A stretch of 64,000 nt of DNA, taken from positions 248,001-312,000 of the forward strand of contig NZ_FXTY01000005.1 in assembly GCF_900182745.1 (NCBI RefSeq). Reading direction: 5' to 3'. Below, piece by piece: positions 39,682 to 49,065 of this stretch (its first letter is position 1; each line of letters begins with the position of its first letter). This stretch comes from Shimia sagamensis. Its GTDB lineage: Bacteria > Pseudomonadota > Alphaproteobacteria > Rhodobacterales > Rhodobacteraceae. A model generated the notes under the pieces. That model did no database searches, was not told the DNA's origin, and saw only the letters and a program-made list of their open reading frames with translations. Made by a program: the position numbers and the translations under genes.

Positions 39682-40206
39682 TCAGGCAGCGGTCAATCTG
39701 CGCACTTCTTGGGACAACCACTTCAGATCGCCATCCTCAATGCCCAGTTCAAAAAGATGGCTGGCCGTGTTGTGCAGGTACTCTGTGTTGGGTCCACGCC
39801 CGCCCACAGCCGTTGAAATGATCCGCGCCTGCTCGTCCAGCGATAGGTGACAATACTGCACGTGATCAGGATCAATCACATAGGTCACGGCTTCCACGGC
39901 ACGTCCATCGCGCAAGGTCAAAGGCAGTGTTTCTTCAAGATAGGCCGAACTCACCAACTCCCGTTCGCGCAAATAATCCAAAGTCCGCGCCTCATGTCCG
40001 TCTGCCACCTTCAACGCCACCCCCTGACAATGGGCGCCCACTTCTGCATCCAAGGCCAAAACAAGCCCCGGGTCCTCCACCGTGCCTCGGTGATGAATGG
40101 ACCGCATGCAAAAGCTGCGGTGCCACCCGTCCAAACGGGCAACCGCCTGCTCCGCGACGTCAAATCCCGGGTTCCACAAAAGCGATCCGTATCCAAATAC
40201 CCACAT
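39682..40206 (-). CDS. Gamma-glutamylcyclotransferase (ChaC-like)
   Basis: The roughly 174-residue protein starts with the family signature MWVFGYGSLLWNPGFDV, the BtrG/ChaC-type substrate loop. The later YLRERELVSSAYLEETLPLT contains the likely catalytic glutamate. ChaC enzymes cleave the gamma-glutamyl bond of glutathione, giving 5-oxoproline and Cys-Gly. The ATG at 40204-40206 was chosen; the frame stays open 17 codons upstream with no family match. It diverges from the DUF2125 gene. Confidence 0.85.
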   Translation of the reverse strand: MWVFGYGSLLWNPGFDVAEQAVARLDGWHRSFCMRSIHHRGTVEDPGLVLALDAEVGAHCQGVALKVADGHEARTLDYLRERELVSSAYLEETLPLTLRDGRAVEAVTYVIDPDHVQYCHLSLDEQARIISTAVGGRGPNTEYLHNTASHLFELGIEDGDLKWLSQEVRRLTAA

Positions 40207-40275
40207 AGTCTGCCTCTGGTCCTGCTGGCTTTGCGCCGTTAAACACCAAACCGACACTGTGAGAAAGGCCCCACC

Positions 40276-41274
40276 ATGATGAGATTGCTGACCCTGCTTG
40301 TGCTTTTGGCCGCTTTGGCGTGGTCCGGCTTCTGGCTTCTAGGCTACGGGGCGCTCACGACCGCTGTGCCAATCTGGTTCGAAGATCGTCGTGCAGACGG
40401 CTGGGTTGCCGAATATGACACGCTATCGGTGTCCGGTTTCCCAAGCCGTTTGGACAGCACACTCGAAAACCTCACTTTGGCTGATCCACAAACAGGCGTT
40501 GCCTGGGAGGCGCCGTTTTTCAACATGCATGCGCTGACTTACCGCCCCAATCACGTGATTGCGGTCTGGCCCAACACGCAAACTCTCGCCATTCCCGGTG
40601 AAAAACTCGCCGTTACCACCGGCGACATGCGCGCCTCCTTGGTGCTTGATCCCGGCACGGACCTCACACTCAATCGCGCCAACCTTGCGATTGAGAGCCT
40701 CGGTGTAACCTCCTCCACCAACTGGCAACTGGCCGCCAGCGCAGTGTACCTTGCCATGCATCGCGATGCGGAAGACGCCTCCACGTATCGCGTTGCGTTT
40801 AAAGCCGATACCCTCACACCGCCAGTCGGCTTTGCCCTGCCCGACGGAATTGACCTGCCGCGCAACTTCGCAAGTTTCCGCGCCGATCTCACCACCCGTT
40901 TTGATCGCCCTTGGGACCGCACCGCCATCGAACAGTCTCGCCCGCAGCCCGTTTCTCTTGATCTCACATTGGCGGAAATCATTTGGGGTGATTTACAACT
41001 TCACGCCGCTGGTAAAGTCTCCATCGATGCCTCTGGCTATCCAACCGGCGAAGTCACTATACGTGCCGTCAACTGGCGCGACATCTTGGAGGTGGCGCGG
41101 CACTCCGGCCAATTGCCCGTGTCCGTGATTGACACGGTGGAACAAGCGCTTGGCTTTGTGGCGCAGCTGTCCGGCAAGACAAATGAGCTCGACATTCCGC
41201 TGACATTTGCAAATGGCGCAACAAAATTAGGGCCGCTGCCCATCGGCCCGGCCCCTCGCATTTTCCTCCGCTAA
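40276..41274 (+). CDS. DUF2125 domain protein, membrane-anchored
   Basis: The 332-residue protein begins with an N-terminal hydrophobic anchor (LLTLLVLLAALAWSGFWLLG). The rest is a beta-rich DUF2125 domain, for example GWVAEYDTLSVSGFPSRLDS. DUF2125 is an alphaproteobacterial family of unknown function that recalls the long lipid-transfer/AsmA-like repeats in size and fold. AAAGG precedes the ATG. It converges on the extensin-like gene with nine bases between the stops and no terminator. Confidence 0.8.
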   Translation: MMRLLTLLVLLAALAWSGFWLLGYGALTTAVPIWFEDRRADGWVAEYDTLSVSGFPSRLDSTLENLTLADPQTGVAWEAPFFNMHALTYRPNHVIAVWPNTQTLAIPGEKLAVTTGDMRASLVLDPGTDLTLNRANLAIESLGVTSSTNWQLAASAVYLAMHRDAEDASTYRVAFKADTLTPPVGFALPDGIDLPRNFASFRADLTTRFDRPWDRTAIEQSRPQPVSLDLTLAEIIWGDLQLHAAGKVSIDASGYPTGEVTIRAVNWRDILEVARHSGQLPVSVIDTVEQALGFVAQLSGKTNELDIPLTFANGATKLGPLPIGPAPRIFLR

Positions 41275-41283
41275 ACAGGCGGA

Positions 41284-42120
41284 TCAGCGACAGTAAGCCC
41301 CACCGCGGTGTTTCGCGATGTCAAAGTGGAAGTGGTCTCTGTGGTAGCGATCTGCATTGGGTCCCAGAACCGTGCCAAACGGCCCACAGGCCTGTTTGTG
41401 CATCTTCTTGAGAATCCGGCCTTTCTTGCCGTTATTCCAGTCTTTCAATACCGAAATACTCTCACCGTTCTTCAACTTGATCGCGGAGATATCAATCGCT
41501 TTGCCCCTGCCGTGCTCACTGATCTTGGCACCGGGGCGGTTGTTGCGTGTCCGGCAAGAATACCCGGCGGCCACTTTGATCTCTTTGGCGCCCCCACCAA
41601 AGCTGCGCACCGATTTCTTCAGACCTTTACCAACCCACTTTTCAAGCGCCTTGGCCGTATCACAGGTCATCACCGCAGGCGTGGACAGTTTCACACCATC
41701 CACTTCGTAAAGCTTGATGGCACCCTTCTTGATGCCACAGCCGCGCAGTTTAGCAGGCACCGGCGGCACCTCTTTGCCAATCAGGCGCTTGTTGCGGCAC
41801 ACTTTGCCAATACCCGCTGCTTTGCGAGCGCGTTTCTCTGCGCGTGTCACGCGAACCGGCTCCGGCTCGGCCATCTCAATGGTTGCTGCGGCGGCTGCGG
41901 CAGGCGCAACTGCAGCCACGCGAGTAACTGTTGCTGTGGTGCCACCGGGCCGCAACACTGGCCGCAAAGAGTGATCGGGCGCAAAACTTGGCAACGCCAC
42001 CGGATAGACGACACGCAGAACCGGCCGCAAGCTGCGCTCCGGTGCATTGGCCAACGCAGCGCTCAATGCGCCCGCCCCCAAGGTCACCGCAACCGCCAAG
42101 TATGCCGCCGTCCGCTTCAT
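41284..42120 (-). CDS. Extensin-like C-terminal domain protein, exported
   Basis: The 278-residue protein has a signal peptide (TAAYLAVAVTLGAGALSAAL), a Pro/Arg/Val-rich linker with repeats (SLRPVLR three times: about residues 30, 51 and, in variant form, nearby), and the extensin-like domain at about 110-278. That domain resembles LAS/VanY-type peptidases: SRSCRTRNNRPGAKISEHGRGK-type segment (CRTRNNRPGAKISEHGRG) and YHRDHFHFDIAKHRGG supply the zinc ligands. It is likely a cell-wall carboxypeptidase. It overlaps the upstream dehydrogenase gene by four bases. Confidence 0.82.
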   Translation of the reverse strand: MKRTAAYLAVAVTLGAGALSAALANAPERSLRPVLRVVYPVALPSFAPDHSLRPVLRPGGTTATVTRVAAVAPAAAAAATIEMAEPEPVRVTRAEKRARKAAGIGKVCRNKRLIGKEVPPVPAKLRGCGIKKGAIKLYEVDGVKLSTPAVMTCDTAKALEKWVGKGLKKSVRSFGGGAKEIKVAAGYSCRTRNNRPGAKISEHGRGKAIDISAIKLKNGESISVLKDWNNGKKGRILKKMHKQACGPFGTVLGPNADRYHRDHFHFDIAKHRGGAYCR

Positions 42121-43040
42121 GCCTTAGGCGCCTCGCGGCCAAAGTTTGGCGCAGCCGTATCCTGCCCCGCCTCAATGATCCCACGGCGAATTTCCCGCGT
42201 GCGGGTGAAATACTCATGCAGATGTTCACCATCCCCGGTGCGGATCGCGCGTTGCAGCGCAAACAGCTCTTCGGTGAAGCGCCCCAAAATCTCCAGCGTC
42301 GCGTCTTTGTTGGTCAAAAACACGTCGCGCCACATGGTGGGGTCAGACGCGGCAATTCGGGTGAAATCCCGAAAACCCGCAGCCGAATATTTGATGACTT
42401 CGCTGTCTGTGACGCGACGCAGATCATCCGCCACGCCCACCATTGTGTAGGCAATCAGGTGTGGCGTGTGGCTGGTTACGGCCAGCACCAGATCATGGTG
42501 ATCCGCATCCATCTCATCGACATTTGCGCCCATGCCTTCCCAAAGCGCGCGCAGCTTTGCCACCGCGTCCGGATCGCTGTCTTCTACTGGCACCAACAGG
42601 CACCAACGGTTGTCAAACAGCTCCGCAAAGCCACTTTCGGGCCCGGAATGCTCTGTCCCCGCCAACGGGTGTGCCGGGACAAAATGCACACCTTCCGGCA
42701 GGTGCGGCCCCACTGTGTCAATCACGTCGCGCTTAACTGAGCCCACATCGGTCACCGTCGCGCCAACTTTCAGATGCGGGGCAATCTCTTTGGCCACGGC
42801 CCCCATGGCGCCAACCGGCACACAGAGCACAACCAAATCGGCATCTGCCACAGCCTCAGCTACACTGTCACAGACACGATCACACAGCCCAATCCGGCGC
42901 GCGGTCTCACGTGACGCGCCCGACTTGGCAAATCCGGTGACTTCACCGGCCAGTCCACCGCGTTTCATCGCCCAGAACATCGACGAGGCAATCAACCCCA
43001 GACCAATCAGAGCCACACGGGTGTAGACCGGTGCGCTCAT
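42117..43040 (-). CDS. Prephenate/arogenate dehydrogenase family protein
   Basis: The 307-residue NAD(P)-dependent enzyme converts prephenate (or arogenate) to the tyrosine precursor. The N-terminal Rossmann motif is [20 protein letters not shown]. The conserved [14 protein letters not shown] substrate region is near residue 120, with the active-site histidine in FVPAHPLAG. No ACT domain is seen at the end. It follows hisC with a four-base overlap, a usual pairing because HisC-type enzymes can also aminate aromatic keto acids. Confidence 0.92.
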   Translation of the reverse strand: MSAPVYTRVALIGLGLIASSMFWAMKRGGLAGEVTGFAKSGASRETARRIGLCDRVCDSVAEAVADADLVVLCVPVGAMGAVAKEIAPHLKVGATVTDVGSVKRDVIDTVGPHLPEGVHFVPAHPLAGTEHSGPESGFAELFDNRWCLLVPVEDSDPDAVAKLRALWEGMGANVDEMDADHHDLVLAVTSHTPHLIAYTMVGVADDLRRVTDSEVIKYSAAGFRDFTRIAASDPTMWRDVFLTNKDATLEILGRFTEELFALQRAIRTGDGEHLHEYFTRTREIRRGIIEAGQDTAAPNFGREAPKA

Positions 43041-44122
43041 CGCGCACCGCCCTTAAACTGACCAATGGCATGCGCCACACGGCGACAGCTTGGCTCATCT
43101 CCCACAGTAATGCGCAGGCAGTTTGGCAGGTCATACCCCGCGACACGCCGCACAATCAAACCTTGTGATTTTAAGTATTCGTCACAGGCTTCCGCCTCTG
43201 CCTGATCTGCAAACCGCGCCAAAATGAAATTGGTACAAGAGGTATCAGACGGCACCCCGTGCTCCATCAACGCTTCTGCCAGCCACGCCCGCAATCGCGT
43301 GTTGTCATTGCGGCACTTGGTCACCCACTCCTGATCACGCACCGCGGCAGCCGCCAGCTTCATTTGAATGTCGTTCAGGTTAAACGGCTGGCGCACACGG
43401 TTCAGTACATCAATGATCGGCTGCGGTGCGTAGCCCCAGCCCACACGCAACCCGCCAAGACCGTAAATCTTGGAGAAGGTCCGTGTCATCACCACATTGT
43501 CACGCGCTTCCACCAGGCCCGCGCCCCCGTCAAACCCCTGAACATATTCTGTGTACGCCCCATCATGCACCAGAATGCAGCCGTCCGGCAAACCGTCGGC
43601 CAGTCGCGCCAAATCATTGCCGCCAATCATGGTGCCCGTTGGATTTGCTGGATTGGCCAAGAACACAATTTTGGTTTTGTCCGTGCAGGCCGCCAACATG
43701 GCGTCCACATCCACAACCCGCTCACGCTCTTTAGCGACAACCGGGGTGGCCCCCACCATCTTGGCCAGGATCGGGTACATGGAGAACCCGTGTTCCGGAT
43801 AAACGATCTCGTCGCCGACGCCCGCATAAGCCTGCGTGATGAACTGCAACACCTCGTCACTGCCCACACCACAGATGATACGGTTGGCCTCCAACCCATG
43901 CACCTCGGCAATCGCCGCACGCAGATCTGAATGGTCAGTGTTGGGATAACGATGCAAGTTTAAACCGGTCTTGGCATGCATGTCAGTGACCGCCTCACTG
44001 CACCCCATCGGATTTTCATTTGACGACAGTTTCACAACGTCTTTGACGCCGTCAACAGTCGCACTGCCGCCCACATACAACTCAATATCCATGACACCGG
44101 GCTGCGGCTCAATTCGTGACAT
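43037..44122 (-). CDS. hisC: Histidinol-phosphate transaminase
   Basis: The 361-residue PLP enzyme belongs to aminotransferase class I/II. The signature [16 protein letters not shown] is near residue 30, and the PLP lysine lies in [17 protein letters not shown]. It acts in histidine synthesis and, beside prephenate dehydrogenase, probably also in aromatic amino acid synthesis. The ATG at 44120-44122 ([20 protein letters not shown]) was chosen because GGAG lies seven bases before it; the longer frame lacks family similarity. Confidence 0.92.
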   Translation of the reverse strand: MSRIEPQPGVMDIELYVGGSATVDGVKDVVKLSSNENPMGCSEAVTDMHAKTGLNLHRYPNTDHSDLRAAIAEVHGLEANRIICGVGSDEVLQFITQAYAGVGDEIVYPEHGFSMYPILAKMVGATPVVAKERERVVDVDAMLAACTDKTKIVFLANPANPTGTMIGGNDLARLADGLPDGCILVHDGAYTEYVQGFDGGAGLVEARDNVVMTRTFSKIYGLGGLRVGWGYAPQPIIDVLNRVRQPFNLNDIQMKLAAAAVRDQEWVTKCRNDNTRLRAWLAEALMEHGVPSDTSCTNFILARFADQAEAEACDEYLKSQGLIVRRVAGYDLPNCLRITVGDEPSCRRVAHAIGQFKGGAR

Positions 44123-44452
44123 CACGTTACTCCCTCGTTGCCTGCTGTTTAGCGGGGCACTGGGAGCTTGGAAAGACGGGAAGCCTGTGACGCGGGGAAA
44201 TGGCTCAACAATACCTACCGGGCTGTTGCAAACGGGCGTCATATAGACAATTTGTCCCTCGGCGCGTGCCTGCGACCGACAAGGTGGACTGCAACCCGCC
44301 GAACGTCACGCCGTCAAAAACGCATCATAACAACAAGAGGCCGCAACTGCGGCCTTACCTCGCGGGCAGGCGGCGCAAAACCTGCGTGCCAATGCACACA
44401 GGATCGCTAACGCAACTGTTTATATGGACCGATTGCCACCGGCACGCGTCCG
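44123..44452. other. Intergenic region before hisC
   Basis: 330 bp without a recognised gene. It holds the hisC leader/promoter (minus), a small dyad GACAA-T-TTGTC at 44246-44256, and a stem AGGCCGC/GCGGCCT with an AACT loop (44338-44355). The latter lacks a T-run; it may end the short gene at 44453-44809. Confidence 0.35.
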
Positions 44453-44809
44453 TTAAGCGTAGTAATCGACGACTGATTTGGAACTGTCGATCCCTGCCGC
44501 ATCCAACTTGCTGCGCAGAACCTGCGCAAAATCGTCACTGCCGGAGGCCCGATGACTGGCCACCGCCGAACGGATCGCACTCATCACCGCGCCATCCATC
44601 GCGTTCTGTCTCTGCGGCTCATGACGTTGCAACTGACTGCGCGATGCCTCTTTTACCGGCTCCACTTTCTCAGAACTTGGAGCCTTCACCGGCTCCGGCA
44701 CGGCCTGCCCGGCGTATTTCGCCAAAGCTGCGTGCAACATCGCGTTCTGCGTTGCGCTCAATCCAGACCACCCGGTGGTCTCTCCTAATATGCCTACCGC
44801 TTCTACCAT
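44453..44809 (-). CDS. Hypothetical small protein
   Basis: 118 residues, not recognised. It has an Ala/Gly-rich N-terminal part (VGILGETTGWSGLSATQNAM), a polar Pro/Glu/Lys linker (about 40-65) and a helical C-terminal half ending SKLDAAGIDSSKSVVDYYA. There is no signal peptide or membrane helix. The ATG at 44807-44809 was chosen because GGAG lies eight bases before it; a GTG seven codons upstream is possible. The gene is a singleton beside an AT-rich intergenic region. Its function cannot be inferred. Confidence 0.5.
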   Translation of the reverse strand: MVEAVGILGETTGWSGLSATQNAMLHAALAKYAGQAVPEPVKAPSSEKVEPVKEASRSQLQRHEPQRQNAMDGAVMSAIRSAVASHRASGSDDFAQVLRSKLDAAGIDSSKSVVDYYA

Positions 44810-45230
44810 AGCGATGTCTCCTTCTTGCACTTACCCGCTTGAACGGTGCCGCCCCCAATTGCAGCCGTGCGCAAGGTTCAAAAACATTGCCATCTTTTTA
44901 ACGTCAAAACAACCAAACCGCTAAAATTGCTCATAAAATTCTGTATTTCTTAACCCAATTCTACTGGACATTCTGGACCAAATCGCCTTGCCAAAACCGG
45001 TCAAAACCCTACTTTTTTACCAGCCCGCAAATTATCCATATTGCTTTTGTTTGATCAAATATGCTCAAACCGAGTCACGAACCCTGGCAATAAAGGCATT
45101 GCGCGCTGCTGCCTGGGTGAGCGGAGCCACTCTGCTCAAAAAGAGACCTAAGCCGGTCTCGCGCGTGCACTTGGCTCCCTTCATGTAACTTTTTAAGGCG
45201 GCGCGCCGCCACAAGCACGAGGGTTTTGCC
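44810..45230. other. AT-rich intergenic region before the ectoine-type operon
   Basis: About 420 bp. The part from roughly 44880 to 45070 is clearly richer in A and T than its surroundings and contains no gene that I accept; a 66-codon open stretch at 44988-45188 has no ribosome site or family match. It probably contains the promoter of the downstream three-gene operon, and a GC palindrome at its end. Confidence 0.4.
45197..45210. promoter_or_regulatory. GC-only perfect palindrome before the aminotransferase gene
   Basis: GGCGGCGCGCCGCC, a 14-bp perfect palindrome, lies 20 bp before the start codon and directly ahead of the ribosome site. It could be an operator or, in RNA, a dimerising or self-folding element that limits ribosome access. 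Confidence 0.35.
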
Positions 45231-46604
45231 ATGCTGCATAACGACAAACTTGAACAATGGGATCGCGAAAACTTTTTCCACCCATCCACTCATCTAGCTG
45301 AATTTGCCCGTGGCAATGTTCCCCATCGCGTGATCACCGGCGGCACCGGCTGTCACATCGAAGACCGCGACGGCAACCGCCTGCTGGACGCCTTTGCTGG
45401 CCTCTATTGCGTGAACGTCGGCTACGGCCGCAGCGACATTGCCGATGCGATTTCCGATCAAGCCAAAGAGCTGGCCTATTACCACTCCTACGTGGGTCAC
45501 GGCACCGAAGCCTCCATCACGCTTGCCAAAATGGTGCTCGACCGCGCGCCAGACCATATGTCCAAGGTGTATTTTGGCCTCTCCGGCTCAGACGCCAACG
45601 AAACCAACATCAAGCTGATCTGGTACTACAACAACATCCTTGGTCGCCCCAAGAAGAAAAAGATCATCTCCCGCTGGCGCGGCTACCACGGTTCCGGCCT
45701 GATGACCGGCTCCCTCACCGGTCTGGAGCTGTTCCACAACAAATTCGACCTGCCACTGGCACAAGTGTTGCACACCGAAGCGCCTTATTACTTCCGCCGC
45801 GAAGACCAGAGCCAGTCTGAAGAGCAGTTTGTCGCCCACTGTGTCGCCGCGCTGGAAGAAACCATTGCCCGCGAAGGTGCCGACACCATCGCTGCCTTCA
45901 TTGGTGAGCCGGTTCTTGGCACCGGTGGCATTGTACCGCCCCCTGCTGGCTACTGGCCCGCAATTCAGGCCGTTCTGGACAAGCACGACATCCTCCTGGT
46001 CGCGGATGAAGTTGTCACCGGCTTTGGCCGTTTGGGTTCGATGTTTGGCGCTGACCACTTCGGCCTGAAGCCGGACCTGATCACCATCGCCAAAGGCCTG
46101 ACCTCCGCTTACGCGCCGCTCTCCGGCTCCATTGTGTCTGACAAAATGTGGTCTGTGCTGGAAAAAGGCACCGACGAGAACGGCCCCATCGGCCACGGCT
46201 GGACCTACTCCGCCCACCCAATTGGCGCCGCTGCAGGGGTTGCCAACCTCAAGCTGATCGACGAGCTCAACCTGGTGGAAAACGCTGGCACCGTGGGCGC
46301 TTACCTCAACAAAACCATGACTGAGGCGCTCGGCGCACACGCCAACGTGGGCGACATCCGTGGCGAAGGTATGATGTGTGCCGTGGAATTTGTCGCTGAC
46401 AAAGACAGCCGCACCTTCTTTGATGCTGCGGACAAAATTGGCCCACAGATTGCCGTCAAACTGCTGGAGCAGGACAATGTGATTGCCCGCGCCATGCCAC
46501 AGGGCGACATTCTGGGCTTTGCCCCGCCGTTCTGCCTGACCCGCGAAGAAGCCGATCAAGTGGTGGCCGCCACCGTTCGCGCTGTCGCAACCGTTCTGCC
46601 ATAA
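45231..46604 (+). CDS. Class III aminotransferase, probable diaminobutyrate transaminase (DoeD-like)
   Basis: The 457-residue PLP enzyme has the cofactor lysine in ITIAKGLTSAYAPLSG (about residue 286) and the conserved DEVVTGFGRLGSMFGAD before it. It belongs to the omega-amino acid/pyruvate transaminase group that includes DoeD, which converts L-2,4-diaminobutyrate to aspartate semialdehyde in ectoine breakdown. Adjacent genes for a DoeA-like hydrolase and a deacetylase support that role. A taurine or other omega-amino acid substrate is possible. Confidence 0.75.
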   Translation: MLHNDKLEQWDRENFFHPSTHLAEFARGNVPHRVITGGTGCHIEDRDGNRLLDAFAGLYCVNVGYGRSDIADAISDQAKELAYYHSYVGHGTEASITLAKMVLDRAPDHMSKVYFGLSGSDANETNIKLIWYYNNILGRPKKKKIISRWRGYHGSGLMTGSLTGLELFHNKFDLPLAQVLHTEAPYYFRREDQSQSEEQFVAHCVAALEETIAREGADTIAAFIGEPVLGTGGIVPPPAGYWPAIQAVLDKHDILLVADEVVTGFGRLGSMFGADHFGLKPDLITIAKGLTSAYAPLSGSIVSDKMWSVLEKGTDENGPIGHGWTYSAHPIGAAAGVANLKLIDELNLVENAGTVGAYLNKTMTEALGAHANVGDIRGEGMMCAVEFVADKDSRTFFDAADKIGPQIAVKLLEQDNVIARAMPQGDILGFAPPFCLTREEADQVVAATVRAVATVLP

Positions 46605-46620
46605 GCCCAAGGAGCACGAG

Positions 46621-47805
46621 ATGACACTGTCCAAAGCCCCGTTCAGCAGTGCTGAATATCAACGCCGTCTTTCCAAAACCCGCGCCGCCATGGCAAAAGC
46701 GGGACTGGAGGCTCTCTTTGTCACCGACCCCTCTAACCAGGCTTGGTTGACCGGATATGACGGCTGGTCGTTTTACGTGCACCAAGGTGTGATTGTGACC
46801 ATGGAAGGCGAGCCCATTTGGTGGGGGCGCTACATGGACATGATGGGCGGTCGCCGCACCTGCTGGATGGATCACGCCAATATCCTCGGCTACAGCGATC
46901 ATTTTGTGCAATCCACGGTCGTGCATCCCATGCAAGACCTGGCAGAACAGCTCAAAGCGCGCGGCTTCACGGCCGCGCGGATTGGCGTGGAAATGGAGAA
47001 CTACTATTACTCCGCCAAAGCCCACGCTGTGCTCACCGAAGAACTGCCAGAGGCCACACTGGTGGACGCCACCGCACTGGTGAACTGGCAACGTCTGGTG
47101 AAATCCGATGTCGAGGTGGAGTTCATCCGTAAGGCAGCCCGCATCACCGAAAAGGTCATGTTGACCGCCATCGACCGCGCCGCTCCCGGCGTGCGCAAAA
47201 ACGATGTGGTGGCTGATATCATGAAAGCTGGCATCGAAGGCATTGGCGACGACTGGGGCGACTACCCTGCCATCGTGCCGCTCACGCCGTCTGGCCTGGA
47301 CGCCACCGCCGCCCACCTCACCTGGGACGGCACGCCCATGCGCGAAGGCGAAGCCACGTTCTTTGAGCTGTCAGGCTGCTACCGTCGCTACCACGCCCCG
47401 ATCAGCCGCACCGTCTTCCTCGGCACACCCTCCGATGACATGCTGCGCGCCGAAGAAGCCCAGCTCGAAGGCATTGCCGCCGGTCTCGAAGCTGCCCGAG
47501 CCGGCAACCGCACCTGCGACATCGCCAATGCCTTTATGGATGTGCTCGCCAAACACGGCATCGAACGCTCCGGCCGCATGGGCTACCCAATTGGTCTCAG
47601 CTACCCGCCAGACTGGGGCGAACGCTCTGCTTCGATCCGTTCTGAGGATGAAACCGTGCTGCAACCCGGCATGGTCTTCCACTTCATGCCCGCGCTCTGG
47701 ATGGACAGTTGGGGGCTTGAGACCACAGAAACCATCCTGATCCGCGAAGATGGCGCCGCAGAACCACTCTGTGATCTGGAGCGCAAGCTCATCGTCAAAG
47801 GCTGA
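46621..47805 (+). CDS. doeA: Ectoine hydrolase DoeA/EutD-like (M24 fold)
   Basis: The 394-residue creatinase/Xaa-Pro-peptidase-fold protein contains FVTDPSNQAWLTGYDGWSFY and VHQGVIVTMEG, which match the DoeA/EutD pattern I know. The C-terminal pita-bread domain (about 165-394) includes FFELSGCYRRYHAPISR and METTETILIREDG-like ends. DoeA opens the ectoine ring to N-acetyl-2,4-diaminobutyrate. Known DoeA/EutD works with a separate deacetylase, DoeB/EutE. Here the next gene is of the ArgE type instead. AAGGAG precedes the ATG. A related M24 amidohydrolase function is the alternative. Confidence 0.7.
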   Translation: MTLSKAPFSSAEYQRRLSKTRAAMAKAGLEALFVTDPSNQAWLTGYDGWSFYVHQGVIVTMEGEPIWWGRYMDMMGGRRTCWMDHANILGYSDHFVQSTVVHPMQDLAEQLKARGFTAARIGVEMENYYYSAKAHAVLTEELPEATLVDATALVNWQRLVKSDVEVEFIRKAARITEKVMLTAIDRAAPGVRKNDVVADIMKAGIEGIGDDWGDYPAIVPLTPSGLDATAAHLTWDGTPMREGEATFFELSGCYRRYHAPISRTVFLGTPSDDMLRAEEAQLEGIAAGLEAARAGNRTCDIANAFMDVLAKHGIERSGRMGYPIGLSYPPDWGERSASIRSEDETVLQPGMVFHFMPALWMDSWGLETTETILIREDGAAEPLCDLERKLIVKG

Positions 47806-47808
47806 CCC

Positions 47809-48966
47809 ATGCTGGAGACCACCAAACAGATCTTATCCGACCTGATCGCCTTTCCGACGGTCTCGGTCGACAGCAACCTCGACATGATCGCCTACCTCGC
47901 CGCACGTCTCAAAGACTGCGGCGCCAAGGTGGAGATTTTCCACGACGAGACCGGCAAAAAAGCCAACCTCTTTGCCACCCTCGGCCCGGAGGTCGACGGC
48001 GGCATTGTGCTCTCTGGTCACAGCGACGTGGTGCCGGTCACCGATCAGGACTGGACCACCGATCCTTTTGTCATGCACGAACGCGACGGGCGTCTTTACG
48101 GGCGTGGCACCTGCGACATGAAAGGCTTTATCGCCGCCGCTGTGGCCATGGCGCCCCACTTTGCCCAGCGAGTCACCGACACGCCGGTGCATTTTGCCTT
48201 CACCTATGACGAGGAGACCGGCTGCATTGGCGCGGGTCATCTGGTGGAAGCCCTGAAAGAGCGCAACATCACACCGCGGCTGGCCATCATTGGCGAGCCT
48301 ACCTCCATGCGCATCATCGAAGGCCACAAAGGCTGCTTTGAGTACAGCACCCGCTTTCAGGGCCTAGAAGGCCACGGCTCCGCGCCGGATCTGGGCGTAA
48401 ACGCGGTGGAATACGCCGCGCGCTACGTCTCCCGCCTGCTGGAGCTCAAGGCCAAGCTCACCACCATGGTGCCCGCTAGCAGCCGCTTTGAGCCGCCTTG
48501 GACCACCGTAAACGTCGGCGCGATCCATGGCGGCAGCGTGCACAACGTCATCGCCCCCAAGGCACAGGTGGATTGGGAGATGCGTCCTGTACAGGCCAGC
48601 GACGCCAGTTTTGTGAAAGAGGCCCTGAAAGCCTACTGCGAAGACGAGCTTCTGCCCGCCATGCGCAAGATCTACCCCGACGCACAGATCGACACCGAGG
48701 TGGTGGGGGAGGTCGCGGGGCTGATCCCGGAGGACGACAACGAAGCCCGCAAGCTGCTGATGGAGCTCACCGGAGCCAACGGTGCGGACCTTGTTCCGTT
48801 CGGGACGGAGGCAGGTCTGTTTCAGTCAATGGGCATGGATGTGGTGGTCTGCGGGCCCGGCTCAATTGAGCAGGCCCACAAAGCGGATGAATTCATCGCG
48901 CTGGATCAGCTGGCGGATTGCCTGAAGCTGTTGGAAAAGCTTGGCGACACGCTGTCCAAAAACTGA
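47809..48966 (+). CDS. ArgE-type M20 deacetylase, probably acting on N-acetyl-diaminobutyrate
   Basis: The 385-residue zinc deacylase of the acetylornithine deacetylase/DapE family has metal ligands in SGHSDVVP, GRGTCDMKGF, DEETG and the late EQAHKADEF. The lid (dimerisation) domain is at about residues 175-290. The normal substrate is N2-acetylornithine, one methylene longer than N-acetyl-2,4-diaminobutyrate, so removal of acetyl from the DoeA product is chemically the same reaction. It follows doeA by three bases with no arginine genes nearby. Arginine synthesis remains an alternative. Confidence 0.75.
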   Translation: MLETTKQILSDLIAFPTVSVDSNLDMIAYLAARLKDCGAKVEIFHDETGKKANLFATLGPEVDGGIVLSGHSDVVPVTDQDWTTDPFVMHERDGRLYGRGTCDMKGFIAAAVAMAPHFAQRVTDTPVHFAFTYDEETGCIGAGHLVEALKERNITPRLAIIGEPTSMRIIEGHKGCFEYSTRFQGLEGHGSAPDLGVNAVEYAARYVSRLLELKAKLTTMVPASSRFEPPWTTVNVGAIHGGSVHNVIAPKAQVDWEMRPVQASDASFVKEALKAYCEDELLPAMRKIYPDAQIDTEVVGEVAGLIPEDDNEARKLLMELTGANGADLVPFGTEAGLFQSMGMDVVVCGPGSIEQAHKADEFIALDQLADCLKLLEKLGDTLSKN

Positions 48967-49007
48967 GTGCGCCCAGCGCCTCAGCCGTTACCCACCCCCC
49001 AAAAACA

Positions 49008-49038
49008 AAAAGGGCCGCGAAACTCTCGCGGCCCTTTT
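49008..49038. terminator. Bidirectional intrinsic terminator
   Basis: AAAAGGGCCGCGA and TCGCGGCCCTTTT form a 13-pair perfect stem with a five-base loop, between the convergent deacetylase and rpsD stops. A/T ends on both sides make it usable from both directions. Confidence 0.9.
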
Positions 49039-49065
49039 CGTATCTCTTGCTCATGGCGGCGAAGA

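Noticed and set aside
44988-45188. 66-codon open frame before the aminotransferase gene
   Set aside because: No ribosome site, no recognisable domain, atypical composition; more likely part of the control region.
47809-48966. Arginine-biosynthesis argE
   Set aside because: Family membership fits, but there are no arg genes nearby and the three-base spacing to the DoeA-like gene favours a catabolic role. Kept as an alternative rather than the main call.
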